Shown: positions 43,725-53,296, numbered from the stretch's first letter. The stretch: DNA of 64,000 nucleotides from an uncultured Prevotella sp. (GCA_947167845.1 CAMVJQ010000001.1:1-64000), one strand, 5' to 3'. Notes: generated by a model not told the origin, from the sequence alone. A program made the numbers and translations.

Positions 43725-45017
43725 TTAACCAATTTTACGGCATATAAACAACTGATGTCCTTTTTCCTCGACGGTTGCTGCGAAAATGTAGACCTCACCG
43801 CCGTCTTTCAACTTCAGACGCTTGCGCAGGTCGGCTACCGTCAGCGGAAAGTTGCGCACTGCGATGTTGGCATGGGTCACACCTGCCAATGCTGCCTTCA
43901 ACTCGCGCTTGTTCATCGACGTGACACGCTCTATCATGAAGCATCTGCCGGGAAATCCGTCAACAGCCCTGTCGCTGACGAACAGATGACTATTTCTTTC
44001 AAGTTGACACATCTGAAATCGACGTGAGATCTCATCGAAGCATCCGGCTTTCATCACTGAGGCGTTTGGCTCGTAAAGAAATGAAGAGGAGAGAGGAGAG
44101 AGGAGAGAGGAGAGAGAAATGTTTGAGGGAGAAAGGGGAGAGAGGAGAGAGGAGAGAGAAATGTTGGAAGAGGAGGAGGCGTCAAAGGCGAAGCGTTCCT
44201 CGGTACCGTCGGACAGACAGTTGACGCAGACTACTGGCATCTGCATCACATTCCCCTCCGTCCCGCTGACGCGCCTACCCGTCGCCTTTTCTCTGCCTTC
44301 CACTTCCAGCAGCAGTTCCTTGCACTCGTTGCTGACTGATACGATATGCACCCGGACGACTCGCGCCCCTCCGGTAGCCTCGATATCGGCCACGGCCTTG
44401 CGCCAGTCGAGCATAGGTGAGAGTTTCAGTAATATGCGACGCGCCTTTGTCACGAGTTCTTCCATCAGTTCCAGTACATTCGGTGTACAGTCGGCTATGC
44501 CATAGGTACGAGCGCCATGCTCGTCTCGTCGGGCAGGGTCTACAAAGATCAGGTCCGCATGCTCCATCTGGTGCAGATAGTCCGCGCCGTCGGCACAGAC
44601 CACTGTCACGTTCTTCAGACCTAAGGCCTTGGTATTCTCTGACGAAACAGCACACAGTTGCGGTTGCCGTTCCACATAGACGGCCTGTTCAAAGCGAGCG
44701 GACATCGTGAAGCAATCGACTCCAAAACCACCTGTCAAGTCGACCATCAGGCGTCCCCCTCCGGCGATACTGGCCTTATATCTCGCGGTCTGCTCACTGG
44801 AGCATTGCTCCATGGAAAGATGAGGGGGATAGACGATACCGTCGATGGCAGCCCAACCAGGCAGTTTCTCAGCAGCCGTCTGCCGGCCTGCTATCTGCTG
44901 CAGCGCATACGTCATATCCACTTCCGGATTCTTACAACCCTGAAGTGCCAGTTGACGGACGTCTGCCTGCACGTGTTGCCGGATAAAGTCGAGTGTTGCC
45001 TGATTTGTCTGTCCCAT
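43725..45017 (-). CDS. Class I SAM-dependent methyltransferase with THUMP-like domain
   Basis: A 430-residue predicted nucleic-acid methyltransferase. Motif I is MVDLTGGFGVDCF (about residues 90-102), and DLIFVDPARRDEHG (about 155-168) is the catalytic DPAR-type loop. A C-terminal THUMP-like domain is also present. Two unusual insertions lie after about residue 245: GREKATGRRVSGTEG, from an interspersed repeat copy (44261-44291), and a low-complexity Ser/Leu/Pro stretch (SSNISLSSLLSPLS twice), encoded by tandem GAGAGGAGA repeats at about 44090-44175. The frame stays open through both. Promoter TATCTTTG on the minus strand at 45026-45033. Confidence 0.85.
   Translation of the reverse strand: MGQTNQATLDFIRQHVQADVRQLALQGCKNPEVDMTYALQQIAGRQTAAEKLPGWAAIDGIVYPPHLSMEQCSSEQTARYKASIAGGGRLMVDLTGGFGVDCFTMSARFEQAVYVERQPQLCAVSSENTKALGLKNVTVVCADGADYLHQMEHADLIFVDPARRDEHGARTYGIADCTPNVLELMEELVTKARRILLKLSPMLDWRKAVADIEATGGARVVRVHIVSVSNECKELLLEVEGREKATGRRVSGTEGNVMQMPVVCVNCLSDGTEERFAFDASSSSNISLSSLLSPLSPSNISLSSLLSPLSSSFLYEPNASVMKAGCFDEISRRFQMCQLERNSHLFVSDRAVDGFPGRCFMIERVTSMNKRELKAALAGVTHANIAVRNFPLTVADLRKRLKLKDGGEVYIFAATVEEKGHQLFICRKIG
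44090..44175. repeat. Purine-rich tandem repeat inside a methyltransferase gene
   Basis: Runs of GAGAGGAGA ending in GAGAGAAATGTT occur twice (about 44093-44141 and 44149-44166). On the coding strand they give the repeated peptide SNISLSSLLSPLS. Slippage-prone DNA inside an otherwise conserved gene. Confidence 0.7.
44261..44291 (-). repeat. Interspersed coding repeat, diverged copy in the methyltransferase gene
   Basis: On the minus strand it reads GAAAAGGCGACGGGTAGGCG followed by CGTCAGCGGGA, matching the family consensus except for T-to-G in GGCTAC and one added A. It encodes EKATGRRVSG. Same sequence family as the copies at 5272 and 56291-57940. Confidence 0.65.
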
Positions 45018-45174
45018 ATTGACGGCAAAGATACTAAAAAGAAGCGAAACGGCGAAGAGATCGTTGATAAATCGCTACTTTTTGTTCGTTTTTAGCATTT
45101 TTCTCTTCCTTTTTTCTGTTTTTCAAAAGATTTTGATTATCTTTGTAGCCGATAATCAACCAAAATTAAAATAT

Positions 45175-46500
45175 ATGAAAAGAACTATTGTCCTGATAGT
45201 TACGTTATGCAGTCTGACCGCAGCCACTTTTGCGGGCGGCCTGATGACCAACACGAACTATCACATCGCATTCGACCGTATGATGGCCCGCGGCGCCACT
45301 TTCGACATTGACGCAGCCTACAGCAACCCCGCCGGAATGGTGTGGGGACACGAAGGTTTCCAATTGTCGCTCAACTTCCAGAAGCCGTGGCAGTTCCGCA
45401 ACATCGAGGTCAACGGCACCAAGTACGAGGGCAAGGCCTCCGCTCCTATCGTACCTGCCCTGTTCGCCTCCTACAAGCACAACCGATGGGCACTCTCCAC
45501 GATGATCGGCATTGTGGGAAGTGGCGGCTACGTGGAGTACAAGCAAGGCGTACCGATGTTCAATATGCTGATGGCAGGCCTGCTGGCCAACAACGGCATC
45601 ACCCCGGACAAGTACACCCTGAACTCAGAGATGAAGGGCAAGCAGTATATCTATGGCGGACAACTGAACTTCAGTTATAAGTTGAGCGACCACTTTGCCG
45701 CAGCCGTCGGCCTGCGCGCGAACTATTACGACGGCTACTACCGCGGACACGTGCGTGCCGAGGACCATCCGCAACTGGGCGAACTGGCCAAACTGCTGCT
45801 CGACGTAGACCAGAAGGGCTGGGGTTTCACACCACTGGTGAGCCTGAACTACCACCAGGGTCCCTTCACGCTGACAGCCCGCTATGAGTTCCGCACCAAG
45901 ATCAGCACCGAGAACAGCACCAATGTGCTGGATGCCGGACTGGGCACCAACCTGATCAACGCCATGATTGCCCAGGACCCTGCGGCCGCACAAGCCAAGA
46001 TGGCCGCACTGAGCGGACAGTTGGCCGGCTATACCGCGCCCTATGCCGACGGTGCAACGACGCGCTACGACATGCCTGCACTGCTCTCTGTGGCGGCCGG
46101 CTACGAGTTCTCTGACAAGGTGCGCGCCACGCTGGAATATCACTTCTTCGACGATAAGAATGCCAAGATGGCGGGCGACCGCCAGAAGGAACTCACACGC
46201 GGTACCCACGAGATACTGGCTGGCGTGGAATATGACATCAACGACAAGTTCACCGTCAGTTGTGGCGGCCAGCGCACCGACTACGGTCTCTCTGATGGTT
46301 ATCAGCAGAACACCTCCTTTGCCTGCGACAGTTACAGCATCGGACTTGGCGGTGCCTGGAACATCACGGAGAAACTACGCCTGAATGCCGGCTACTTCAT
46401 CAGCCTCTATTCAGACTATGAGAAGCCGACAAGTTACGGCACCGAAACCTATTCACGCACCAATAATGTGGTCGGCGTAGGTTTCGACTACAAATTCTGA
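45175..46500 (+). CDS. OmpP1/FadL-family outer-membrane porin
   Basis: A 441-residue barrel protein with signal peptide MKRTIVLIVTLCSLTAATFA. It shows the FadL-type N-terminus (GGLMTNTNYHIAFDRMMARGA...AAYSNPAGMV), repeated beta strands with aromatic belts, the block PALLSVAAGYEFSDKVRATLEYHFF, and a C-terminal Phe (GVGFDYKF). The family transports hydrophobic compounds such as fatty acids or aromatics across the outer membrane; the substrate is unknown. The start is 30 bp after the -7 box TATCTTTG (45138-45145). Monocistronic. Confidence 0.88.
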   Translation: MKRTIVLIVTLCSLTAATFAGGLMTNTNYHIAFDRMMARGATFDIDAAYSNPAGMVWGHEGFQLSLNFQKPWQFRNIEVNGTKYEGKASAPIVPALFASYKHNRWALSTMIGIVGSGGYVEYKQGVPMFNMLMAGLLANNGITPDKYTLNSEMKGKQYIYGGQLNFSYKLSDHFAAAVGLRANYYDGYYRGHVRAEDHPQLGELAKLLLDVDQKGWGFTPLVSLNYHQGPFTLTARYEFRTKISTENSTNVLDAGLGTNLINAMIAQDPAAAQAKMAALSGQLAGYTAPYADGATTRYDMPALLSVAAGYEFSDKVRATLEYHFFDDKNAKMAGDRQKELTRGTHEILAGVEYDINDKFTVSCGGQRTDYGLSDGYQQNTSFACDSYSIGLGGAWNITEKLRLNAGYFISLYSDYEKPTSYGTETYSRTNNVVGVGFDYKF

Positions 46501-46508
46501 CCGAAGAC

Positions 46509-47429
46509 CTATCCCAGGAAGAACAGGCTGACACCGATGACGGAAATGACGGCACCGGTGACAGCCTTCCATGTGATGCGCTGGCCGAACAGCCAGTAGG
46601 AAGGCAGGATGATAATGATTGGCGTAAGGGCCATCAAGGTGGAGGCGATGCCCGCACTCGTGTACTGCACGGCCATCAGCGAGAAACCGACACCGACGAA
46701 CGGACCGAAGATGGTGGTGGCCGTCGCCACCGTCATTCCCTTACGGTCGCGCAAGGCTTCGCGAAGCGGTTCGAAGCCTTCACGGACATACAGCAAAACG
46801 GTAAAGCCGACGATGCCGGCAACGCAACGGAAAAAGTTGGCACTGAACGGAACCAGCCAGTCAGGAACCGCTGCCGTCTGGTAATAGTCCATTCCTATCT
46901 TGCTCAGTACGAGGCCAATACCCTGACAGAGTGCCGCGCCGACGGCATAGAAAACACCATTAAGTGGCAACTTCAGTGATACCTTATGATGCTCGCCCCT
47001 TCCGAGTACGGAGATGCTGATACCCGCCAGCGTCACCACCATCGCCACGATGCTCATCGCCGTCATCTCCTGCCCCAGCGACACCCACGCCATCAAGGCT
47101 GCTGCCAGGGGGGCCAGCGTCATGAACAACTGGCCGTAGCGCGAACCGATGATGATATAGCACTGGAACAGGCAGAAGTCGCCGATGACATAGCCCACCA
47201 GCCCTGAGAGCAGCAGCCATCCATAGGCCTCCATCGTCCCGCCGGCCGGCAAGGGCGATCCCATCACGACCCAGAACATCACCATCGAGAAGAGCAGTGC
47301 CAGTGCCATCCGGAGCACGTTGAGCGTCAGATTGCCCAACCGCTTCGAGCCAAATTCGCTCAGCAGGGCCGTCGCCGTCCAGGAGAAGGCCACACCTATT
47401 GATATCAGTTCACCTAAGTAAGCCATCAT
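46509..47429 (-). CDS. EamA/DMT-family inner-membrane transporter
   Basis: A 306-residue protein with ten hydrophobic helices arranged as two EamA repeats (first GELISIGVAFSWTATALLSEFG, second LNGVFYAVGAALCQGIGLVL). Ends with helix ISVIGVSLFFLG. The family exports amino acids, nucleobases or other metabolites; substrate unknown. Its ATG overlaps the stop of the upstream barrel gene by 4 nt, as does that gene with the lipoprotein before it, so all three form one operon. Confidence 0.88.
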   Translation of the reverse strand: MMAYLGELISIGVAFSWTATALLSEFGSKRLGNLTLNVLRMALALLFSMVMFWVVMGSPLPAGGTMEAYGWLLLSGLVGYVIGDFCLFQCYIIIGSRYGQLFMTLAPLAAALMAWVSLGQEMTAMSIVAMVVTLAGISISVLGRGEHHKVSLKLPLNGVFYAVGAALCQGIGLVLSKIGMDYYQTAAVPDWLVPFSANFFRCVAGIVGFTVLLYVREGFEPLREALRDRKGMTVATATTIFGPFVGVGFSLMAVQYTSAGIASTLMALTPIIIILPSYWLFGQRITWKAVTGAVISVIGVSLFFLG

Positions 47430-48184
47430 CTGAGGCGATAGAACACGCCTATGGTGCCATAGATGGGGAAGAGTGTCTGGTCGACAGTCTTGAAGTCGCT
47501 GTTGAAGATGCCGTTGAGACCCCAGTTGAGGTCAACCGACGCACCCAGGTTCTTGTAGAACTGCCAGTCGAGTCCTACTCCCAGTCCCACCTGGAAGTTG
47601 CGCATCTCGCTGCTGAAGTCGTAGGTGGCCCATTCGCCATCCTTGTCGCCCATCAGTATCTTCGGCCCCGTAGGGTCAGTCTGCCGCAGATAGCCGTCGC
47701 TGGCTATGCCGCTGAAGTCCTTGGAGGTGAGCAGCGAGAAGTAGGGACCAGCCTTGAGTTGCAACTTGTCACTGAAACTGAAGGTGGCCTGAATGGGCAG
47801 TGTCAGCATCCACTCCTTCACCTCCTGATGCACCTTGCCGGTGAACAGGCCTTCGAGTTCTGAGTCCCCCTTGCGCACCACCATGTGGTAGGCCTTGGTG
47901 GTGACGTCGGCGTTCATCGCCTTGTTCTCGAAGCGCAGCCCCACCAGCACGCCCCACTTGCCGCCCATCGGCATCCGGGCGTCGGCACCTATCAGGAACG
48001 AGGGAGTCAACTTGTAACTGTCGAGACTGCGGAAGGCCTCCGGCATCCCGAGAGGAGCCGTCGCACCGATGCTCCAGCCCGCACGGGCCTTTATCTGCAA
48101 GCCTTCATCGCCCTGAGCCTTCATACCATTCGTCAGCAGGGCCATCAGCACTGCCGTCAGTGTTATCTTCTTCATCATAGTCAT
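47426..48184 (-). CDS. PorT-like outer-membrane beta-barrel protein
   Basis: A 252-residue protein with signal peptide (MKKITLTAVLMALLTNGMKAQ) and eight or so predicted beta strands (KARAGWSIGATAP, WGVLVGLRFENK, LQLKAGPYFSLLTS, FQVGLGVGLDWQF), ending YGTIGVFYRLR. It resembles PorT/OmpA-like small barrels of Bacteroidetes. Second gene of a tightly overlapping operon between a PCMD lipoprotein and a DMT transporter. Specific role unknown. Confidence 0.8.
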   Translation of the reverse strand: MTMMKKITLTAVLMALLTNGMKAQGDEGLQIKARAGWSIGATAPLGMPEAFRSLDSYKLTPSFLIGADARMPMGGKWGVLVGLRFENKAMNADVTTKAYHMVVRKGDSELEGLFTGKVHQEVKEWMLTLPIQATFSFSDKLQLKAGPYFSLLTSKDFSGIASDGYLRQTDPTGPKILMGDKDGEWATYDFSSEMRNFQVGLGVGLDWQFYKNLGASVDLNWGLNGIFNSDFKTVDQTLFPIYGTIGVFYRLR

Positions 48185-49362
48185 TTCTCCTCAAATGATA
48201 ATTCCACTTCATCAATATACAGCCTGCTGCCGATGGCCCCCTCAAAGTCGGCACCACCCTTACTCGACGAGAACACCAGAGCCAGGTTGTAACCCTCTTT
48301 GGCAGCCACCTCTCTGTCGACATCCCTGCCTTCGAAGAACATCTCGAAGCGTGTCCACTGATCCGTTGACGGCACTTGCTTCACCTGTGCCACCTTCATG
48401 ACGTTCGGATTGTTTTCCACAAGATGGTCAAGGTCTTTCACGTCGTCGCCATAGAGGAACACCTTATCACCCGCTACATCCTTGTTACGGTAGAACACGG
48501 CATAGATGCTGGCCTCATCCTTCCGCCCGGGCACCTCCTTCATATTCAGGTCGGTGAACTTATCCCCCGGCAAATATTTGTAATAGCCTGTCACCTTGAT
48601 AGGTATAACACTGACAGGTATGCCAAACTGGGTACATTTCAACGGGTCAATCAGCACATTCTCAACGAGAAACTTGCCCACGAACAGGTTGCCTGCGGCA
48701 ATAGGCTTCTTCATCCACTCACCCAGGGCGCCAGTCGAGACGGTTTTCAGGCAGACGCCCTTCCCCTGATAGCCATTGTCGACAGAAGATGTGGGGAAGT
48801 CGGCGGGCTGGCCGCCGGACATCGTCATGGCCGCGCCGGAATTGCCGGAGTCCCAATAGTAGTATGTCTGCCGGGTTTGGGTATCTATATCGTAAAACTT
48901 GTGGTAATAGCAGCCGGTTGCCGTCTTCTCCGACACCTCCACATTCTCAAAACTGAACTTGAAGGAGGGGAGTACAGGTTCGACAAACGCCACCTTATAC
49001 TGCCGCTTCCATGCGCCGTCCTCCGACGTCACGGTATAAGTGACGGGGCCGGCCGTAAAGTCCTGCATCGAACCGCTCGCCGGCTCGACCGTTGCCCCCG
49101 GGGTCACGTCAAAATACACGGGCAACTGCTTGGGCAGCGACATCACGCTCCGCACCTTGAATGTTATCTCCTTATCCGTGGAACTGATGTCACTCTTGCG
49201 CATTTCAGCCTTGTCGGTGAAACAAGATGCGAGTTCATCACCCTGCACCCAGGCATTCAGGATGTCGCACTCCTTGTTCTTGGGCTCTTCCTTGATGCAC
49301 GATGTCAAAGAAAGTGATGCGACAAGCAGTGCCATCGCTAACGATAATTTGCTTCTTTTCAT
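48181..49362 (-). CDS. PCMD-domain surface lipoprotein
   Basis: A 393-residue lipoprotein with leader LVASLSLTSC (Cys about 22). An N-terminal beta domain (about 30-130) carries TFKVRSVMSLPKQLPVYFDVTPGATVEP, the pattern of an immunoglobulin-like strand pair. From about residue 140 it matches the putative carbohydrate metabolism (PCMD) domain: FENVEVSEKTATGCYYHKFY, NGYQGKGVCLKT, GKFLVENV, GRKDEASIYAVFYRNKD. It likely sits at the outer surface and may bind glycans. First gene of the operon with the PorT-like barrel and the transporter. Confidence 0.85.
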   Translation of the reverse strand: MKRSKLSLAMALLVASLSLTSCIKEEPKNKECDILNAWVQGDELASCFTDKAEMRKSDISSTDKEITFKVRSVMSLPKQLPVYFDVTPGATVEPASGSMQDFTAGPVTYTVTSEDGAWKRQYKVAFVEPVLPSFKFSFENVEVSEKTATGCYYHKFYDIDTQTRQTYYYWDSGNSGAAMTMSGGQPADFPTSSVDNGYQGKGVCLKTVSTGALGEWMKKPIAAGNLFVGKFLVENVLIDPLKCTQFGIPVSVIPIKVTGYYKYLPGDKFTDLNMKEVPGRKDEASIYAVFYRNKDVAGDKVFLYGDDVKDLDHLVENNPNVMKVAQVKQVPSTDQWTRFEMFFEGRDVDREVAAKEGYNLALVFSSSKGGADFEGAIGSRLYIDEVELSFEEK

Positions 49363-49494
49363 CTCTTTAATCCTTACTAATTCTTATCTTTATTCACTCT
49401 TTTCTTCTATTTAGGATGCAAAATTACACTTTTTTTCCCTATTACACAAACTATCTGTCAAAGAAATGTCTTTCTGATGAGCAAACCTTGACCC

Positions 49495-49650
49495 ATGTAT
49501 GCCGCTCCAGGGGTGATGCGGCAGGCGGCGACACTCGTGCCCGAAAAGGAGGAGAAGCACGCCGGCGAGGGCTCATGGCCGTCAGGACACACGGCACTGG
49601 GATGCGCGGCATCGTCATCGAGAACAACAGAAAAGTCGTCAGGCGCTAAC
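49495..49650 (+). pseudogene. Relic of a class A (PAP2) acid phosphatase
   Basis: One frame reads TLVPEKEEKHAGEGSWPSGHTALGCAASS. SWPSGHTALG matches the central PSGHT motif of PAP2-type acid phosphatases, with a plausible preceding block. No start and no downstream catalytic motif are found, and the frame runs off into unrelated sequence. Short match, so moderate confidence. Confidence 0.45.
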
Positions 49651-51178
49651 GGCTCTTCCCCGGACCCTCGCCCGACTGTCTGTCGGGAGCCGGCTCCCGT
49701 AAGCCGGTGAAGGCGATCGGCTGCTGGCGGTAGTTCTCCTTGGCGACAATGCGCACCGTGTCGCCGGAGAAACTGAACTTCATCTGGACAGAACCCATCC
49801 AGTCGACGAAATGGAGACTGGCCTTGAGTTCATCGGCCTGCCAGGCATAACAGCCCCCCACGCGGAAGGGCGGCTGGATGGTGCTGAACTGATTCTTGAC
49901 ACGATAACGGGCATTAAGCGGATGGAAGGGGACGGCGGACGTGTTCCACGTCTGATGCCCCAGCACTACCTGTCCGCTGACACCAGTCGTATCAGTGATT
50001 TCGAGGATGTCATTGGCATTGAAGCGGAGCGACGACCAGCCAAGCCCGTTTTTCTGAAGTTGTATGGTGCGCCCCAGATAGTCGGCCATCAATTTGTTGG
50101 TCAGTTCGCCCTCCAGCAGCGGCAGCGAGTAAGTGCTGCGCAAGAGTCGCTGGTAATCCTCGGATGGAGGCAGTGGCTTGCCCTGCATACCCTTGAAGAG
50201 CGTGTTCCAAATGTAAGAGCGCTCCTTGGCGCCATCGTTCATCGTACACTGATTGATGACCACCACGACATCCTCCTTGGGGACGACGATGATGTACTGG
50301 CCGTAGGCCCCGTCGGCCCGCATGGCCGTGGGATAGTCGCACGTCCACATCTGGTAGCCATAGCCACCGCCTTTCTGGAATTCCACCTGCCTGGTCATCA
50401 TGGCATCGACCCACGCCGCCGGTATCAACTGCTCATGGTGCCACTGGCCGCGCTGCAACAGCAACTGCCCGAACTTGGCCAGCGACTCGGCCTGTATGTA
50501 AAGCCCCCACCCTCCCGTGACGATGCCGTCGGGACAACGCTCCCAGTTGACATCCCTGATGTTCAGACGGTTGAAGACTTTCTGCTTCAGATAATCCAGT
50601 ACGTTCATCCCCGTCACCTTCTGAACAATGGCCGACAGCAGGTAGGTATCGATGGAATCATACTGGAACAGTTTGCCCGGGTCGGCATTCATGGGGTGGT
50701 TCAGATAGGCTTGAACCCAGTGCAGACTGACGTTGCGCATCTTCGTGTCGACCACGAAGCCGGAACGCATCGTCAGCAGGTCCTCCACCGTGATGCCGGC
50801 CAGACGCCAACTGACCACCTTGGGCAACTGCTTCGGGAAGAAAGAGACCAGACGGTCCTTCAACTGCAACTTCTTCTCGCCGATGGCGATGCCGACGGCT
50901 GCAGCGACGAACGTCTTGGAACAGGAGAACTGCGTATGTTTGTATTCGGCACGGAAGGGGGCGGGATACATCTCGCCCACCACCTTGCCGTGACGCATCA
51001 CGATGACACTGTGGATCTCCGTCTGGGGATAGGCCAGGAGTGAATCGAAGAAGGCCGTCACCTGAGCAGACCTGATGCCGACGGCCTCAGGCGACGTGCG
51101 CGGCAGGTCGTTGACCTGCCCGAAGAGAGCAACACTCATCAGGAGGAATCCTCCAAGAGCACAATTCTTTTTTATCAT
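49646..51178 (-). CDS. Secreted serine hydrolase, beta-lactamase/class C family
   Basis: A 510-residue protein with signal peptide MIKKNCALGGFLLMSVALFGQ. The penicillin-binding/beta-lactamase fold has FSCSKTFV, the SxxK catalytic pair near residue 90. Conserved blocks ITVEDLLTMRSGF and GWGLYIQAESLAKFGQLLLQRG follow. The C-terminal 130 residues are a separate beta-rich domain (QLQKNGLGWSSLRF...). Homologs are D,D-peptidases or esterases rather than true beta-lactamases. The ATG at 51178 is chosen because the earlier in-frame Met falls in the -7 box (51188-51195); the mRNA is then almost leaderless. Confidence 0.85.
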   Translation of the reverse strand: MIKKNCALGGFLLMSVALFGQVNDLPRTSPEAVGIRSAQVTAFFDSLLAYPQTEIHSVIVMRHGKVVGEMYPAPFRAEYKHTQFSCSKTFVAAAVGIAIGEKKLQLKDRLVSFFPKQLPKVVSWRLAGITVEDLLTMRSGFVVDTKMRNVSLHWVQAYLNHPMNADPGKLFQYDSIDTYLLSAIVQKVTGMNVLDYLKQKVFNRLNIRDVNWERCPDGIVTGGWGLYIQAESLAKFGQLLLQRGQWHHEQLIPAAWVDAMMTRQVEFQKGGGYGYQMWTCDYPTAMRADGAYGQYIIVVPKEDVVVVINQCTMNDGAKERSYIWNTLFKGMQGKPLPPSEDYQRLLRSTYSLPLLEGELTNKLMADYLGRTIQLQKNGLGWSSLRFNANDILEITDTTGVSGQVVLGHQTWNTSAVPFHPLNARYRVKNQFSTIQPPFRVGGCYAWQADELKASLHFVDWMGSVQMKFSFSGDTVRIVAKENYRQQPIAFTGLREPAPDRQSGEGPGKSR

Positions 51179-51286
51179 AAGTGGGCGCAAAGTTAATAAG
51201 TTTTCTTAAAACAGCCCACAAAAATTCCATCAAATCTTTTGAAATCCACTGTTTTTTATCGTCCGAAGCCCTCAAGACAGAGATGC

Positions 51287-53296
51287 TCAGAGGCCAGTGA
51301 CTGTGAAGCGGACGCCTTGGGTATATGCGGTGTCGAGGAAGATGGTGTATCCCATCGATGTGGCAAGACGGCGCGCCAGAGACAGACCGATGCCGAGGCT
51401 GCGCTCATCGGCTGAAAGGCGGACGAAGGGGTCGAAGATGCGCTCAGCATCCGCAGCAGGTATGGCCGGGCCCTCATTGCTGACAGATATGGCATAGGTG
51501 CCGTCGCCATTGGCATAACAACTCAGCAGCACCGTACCGCCTGTGGCATACTTGTCGGCATTGTCGAGCAGACTGTTCAGCAGTTCGTTTATCAGCGGAC
51601 TGACATTTACCATCACGTCATCGGCTACATCCGTCCTGAACTCTGAGGTCAGTGTGCGGTTCTTGTCTATGGCCGAGGGATGCAGGTCGTAACTGTTCAG
51701 GACAGAGCGTGCCAATTCGTTCAACGCCACTCTGTCCGGCTTAGGCGTGGAGAACTCGTCGCCATAGAGACTGAACAGGATGAGTTTGTGCGCGGAGGTG
51801 GCCACATGATAGGCGTCACGGCATATGCCGGCACGCAGTTGGATGTATTCTTCGTGGGGTATCTGCCCGTTAGCGTCGATGATCAGTTCTGTCGTGTTGA
51901 TCAGCGTGTGTAGCGGCGACTGCAGTGCGTCCGCGCAAATCCGCTTCTCCTCGTCAGAGATGCCGTCCGTTCCTCGGGCATAGGAGTCGAGTACAGGATC
52001 TATCAGCGACTCTATGCTCCGGGCCGCCGCAAGGATGTCGTTGTAGCGCTTGGAGCGCTCCTCAGGCTTCAGGAGGAAGTCGGGATTGTTGAGAATGCGC
52101 GCATAGCCCCTCAGCACATTGACGGGCGACTTCAGTTTCTCCTGTATCGTGTGGACAAAGGCCCGGCGGATGGCCTGCCCGGCCTCGGAGCGGCGGCGGG
52201 CCTCCTGCAACTGCAGGAACTGCTCCTGCAGCCGGCGGTTCTTCTGGTGGCGGTAGACAAGCAGGCCAGCAAGCAGACCGATGATGGCCAGCGCCATCAG
52301 TCCGACCACCACCAACTGCATGCGCCGTGTCTTCGCCTTCTTCTGTTCAGCCTGAAGCAGGTTGATGTCGTGCGTGAGGTCCATCATGTGCAGTTCCAGG
52401 GCCTCGCGGTTGTCGACCAACTGAAGACTATCCTTTAATTCGGAGGCACGGAATGCCTGCTGCCAGGCGCCCATCTTCTCGTAGACGTTGATGCGCAGTT
52501 CCGTAGCCGTCATCGGCACATCGATGGAGTCGCACCAGGCGAGGGCGCGCTCATAGTCATTCTGCATGAGGCTGTGGCAGACCATCACCTGCTCGAGATT
52601 GGCCGCATTGAACTGCCCCGGCTGCCGCCGCCGGATGCTGTCATACTGGTTGAAATAACGGTAGAAGGAGGCGCGGTCGCTCATCTTGTTGGCGATAATG
52701 CACCGATAGCCCAGCACGCCGCTCTCGTACATCGGATTCTGGAGCATCTGCCCGGGCAGACTGTCCAGGCAGGCCATGGCCTCAGCAGGATGCCTGAAAC
52801 TGAGCGACTGCGCCAGCGAGAGGTAGACATTGAAGACGGCCACCGGATCCTCCTCGGCATTAATGCCCTGAAGTGCACGCCGGAAGTACTTCTCACCCAT
52901 CTCCGGCTGGTTGCGCCCGTTGAAGTAGAAGCCAAGACCCATGTGCGTCACGTAGAGATAGCGCTCCAGATGACGCTCCTTGATATCGTCGGTGATATGG
53001 TGAATCTCGACAAAGGCCCGATGGAACCGCTTATGATTCACTTCATAGATGACGCGGTTCATCCACGTGCGATAGTACTTATCCCACTCCTTGCGCCCCC
53101 TCAGATAGTCCATGAAGGCCATGTGCGCCTTGTAGAAGTCGGCTTCGCTGCCGCCTGTCTGCGCCTCATAAAGGCGCTGGACCAGTGTCTGCTCCAAGGA
53201 TGGGGACTGCGGACTCTCCTGGGCTGCAGACTTCTGCTGGGCTGCGAGAGCAACGCTCATCAGCAGCAGAACTGAGGTGAAAACGAACTTTTTCAT
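51287..53296 (-). CDS. TPR-containing sensor histidine kinase with altered H-box
   Basis: A 669-residue protein. Signal peptide MKKFVFTSVLLLMSVALAAQ (a start at 53311 adds five residues). The periplasmic TPR-like sensor is about 30-345, followed by a membrane helix (LVVVGLMALAIIGLLAGLLVY), a coiled coil, a dimerisation helix and an HATPase domain with N-box LLDNADKY, VSNEGPAIP and SLGIGLSLARRL. In the H-box, FVHTIQEKLKSPVNVL, the residue five before the Pro, normally the phosphorylated His, is Glu; the only nearby His is four residues earlier. Autophosphorylation may be lost or shifted. No receiver or DNA-binding domain follows. A membrane AraC regulator is encoded just upstream and has a direct-repeat pair in front of this gene. 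Confidence 0.85.
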   Translation of the reverse strand: MKKFVFTSVLLLMSVALAAQQKSAAQESPQSPSLEQTLVQRLYEAQTGGSEADFYKAHMAFMDYLRGRKEWDKYYRTWMNRVIYEVNHKRFHRAFVEIHHITDDIKERHLERYLYVTHMGLGFYFNGRNQPEMGEKYFRRALQGINAEEDPVAVFNVYLSLAQSLSFRHPAEAMACLDSLPGQMLQNPMYESGVLGYRCIIANKMSDRASFYRYFNQYDSIRRRQPGQFNAANLEQVMVCHSLMQNDYERALAWCDSIDVPMTATELRINVYEKMGAWQQAFRASELKDSLQLVDNREALELHMMDLTHDINLLQAEQKKAKTRRMQLVVVGLMALAIIGLLAGLLVYRHQKNRRLQEQFLQLQEARRRSEAGQAIRRAFVHTIQEKLKSPVNVLRGYARILNNPDFLLKPEERSKRYNDILAAARSIESLIDPVLDSYARGTDGISDEEKRICADALQSPLHTLINTTELIIDANGQIPHEEYIQLRAGICRDAYHVATSAHKLILFSLYGDEFSTPKPDRVALNELARSVLNSYDLHPSAIDKNRTLTSEFRTDVADDVMVNVSPLINELLNSLLDNADKYATGGTVLLSCYANGDGTYAISVSNEGPAIPAADAERIFDPFVRLSADERSLGIGLSLARRLATSMGYTIFLDTAYTQGVRFTVTGL

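Noticed and set aside
49416..49649. Plus-strand frame upstream of the serine hydrolase stop
   Set aside because: Basic low-complexity protein in the wrong frame relative to the PAP2-phosphatase relic; no promoter.
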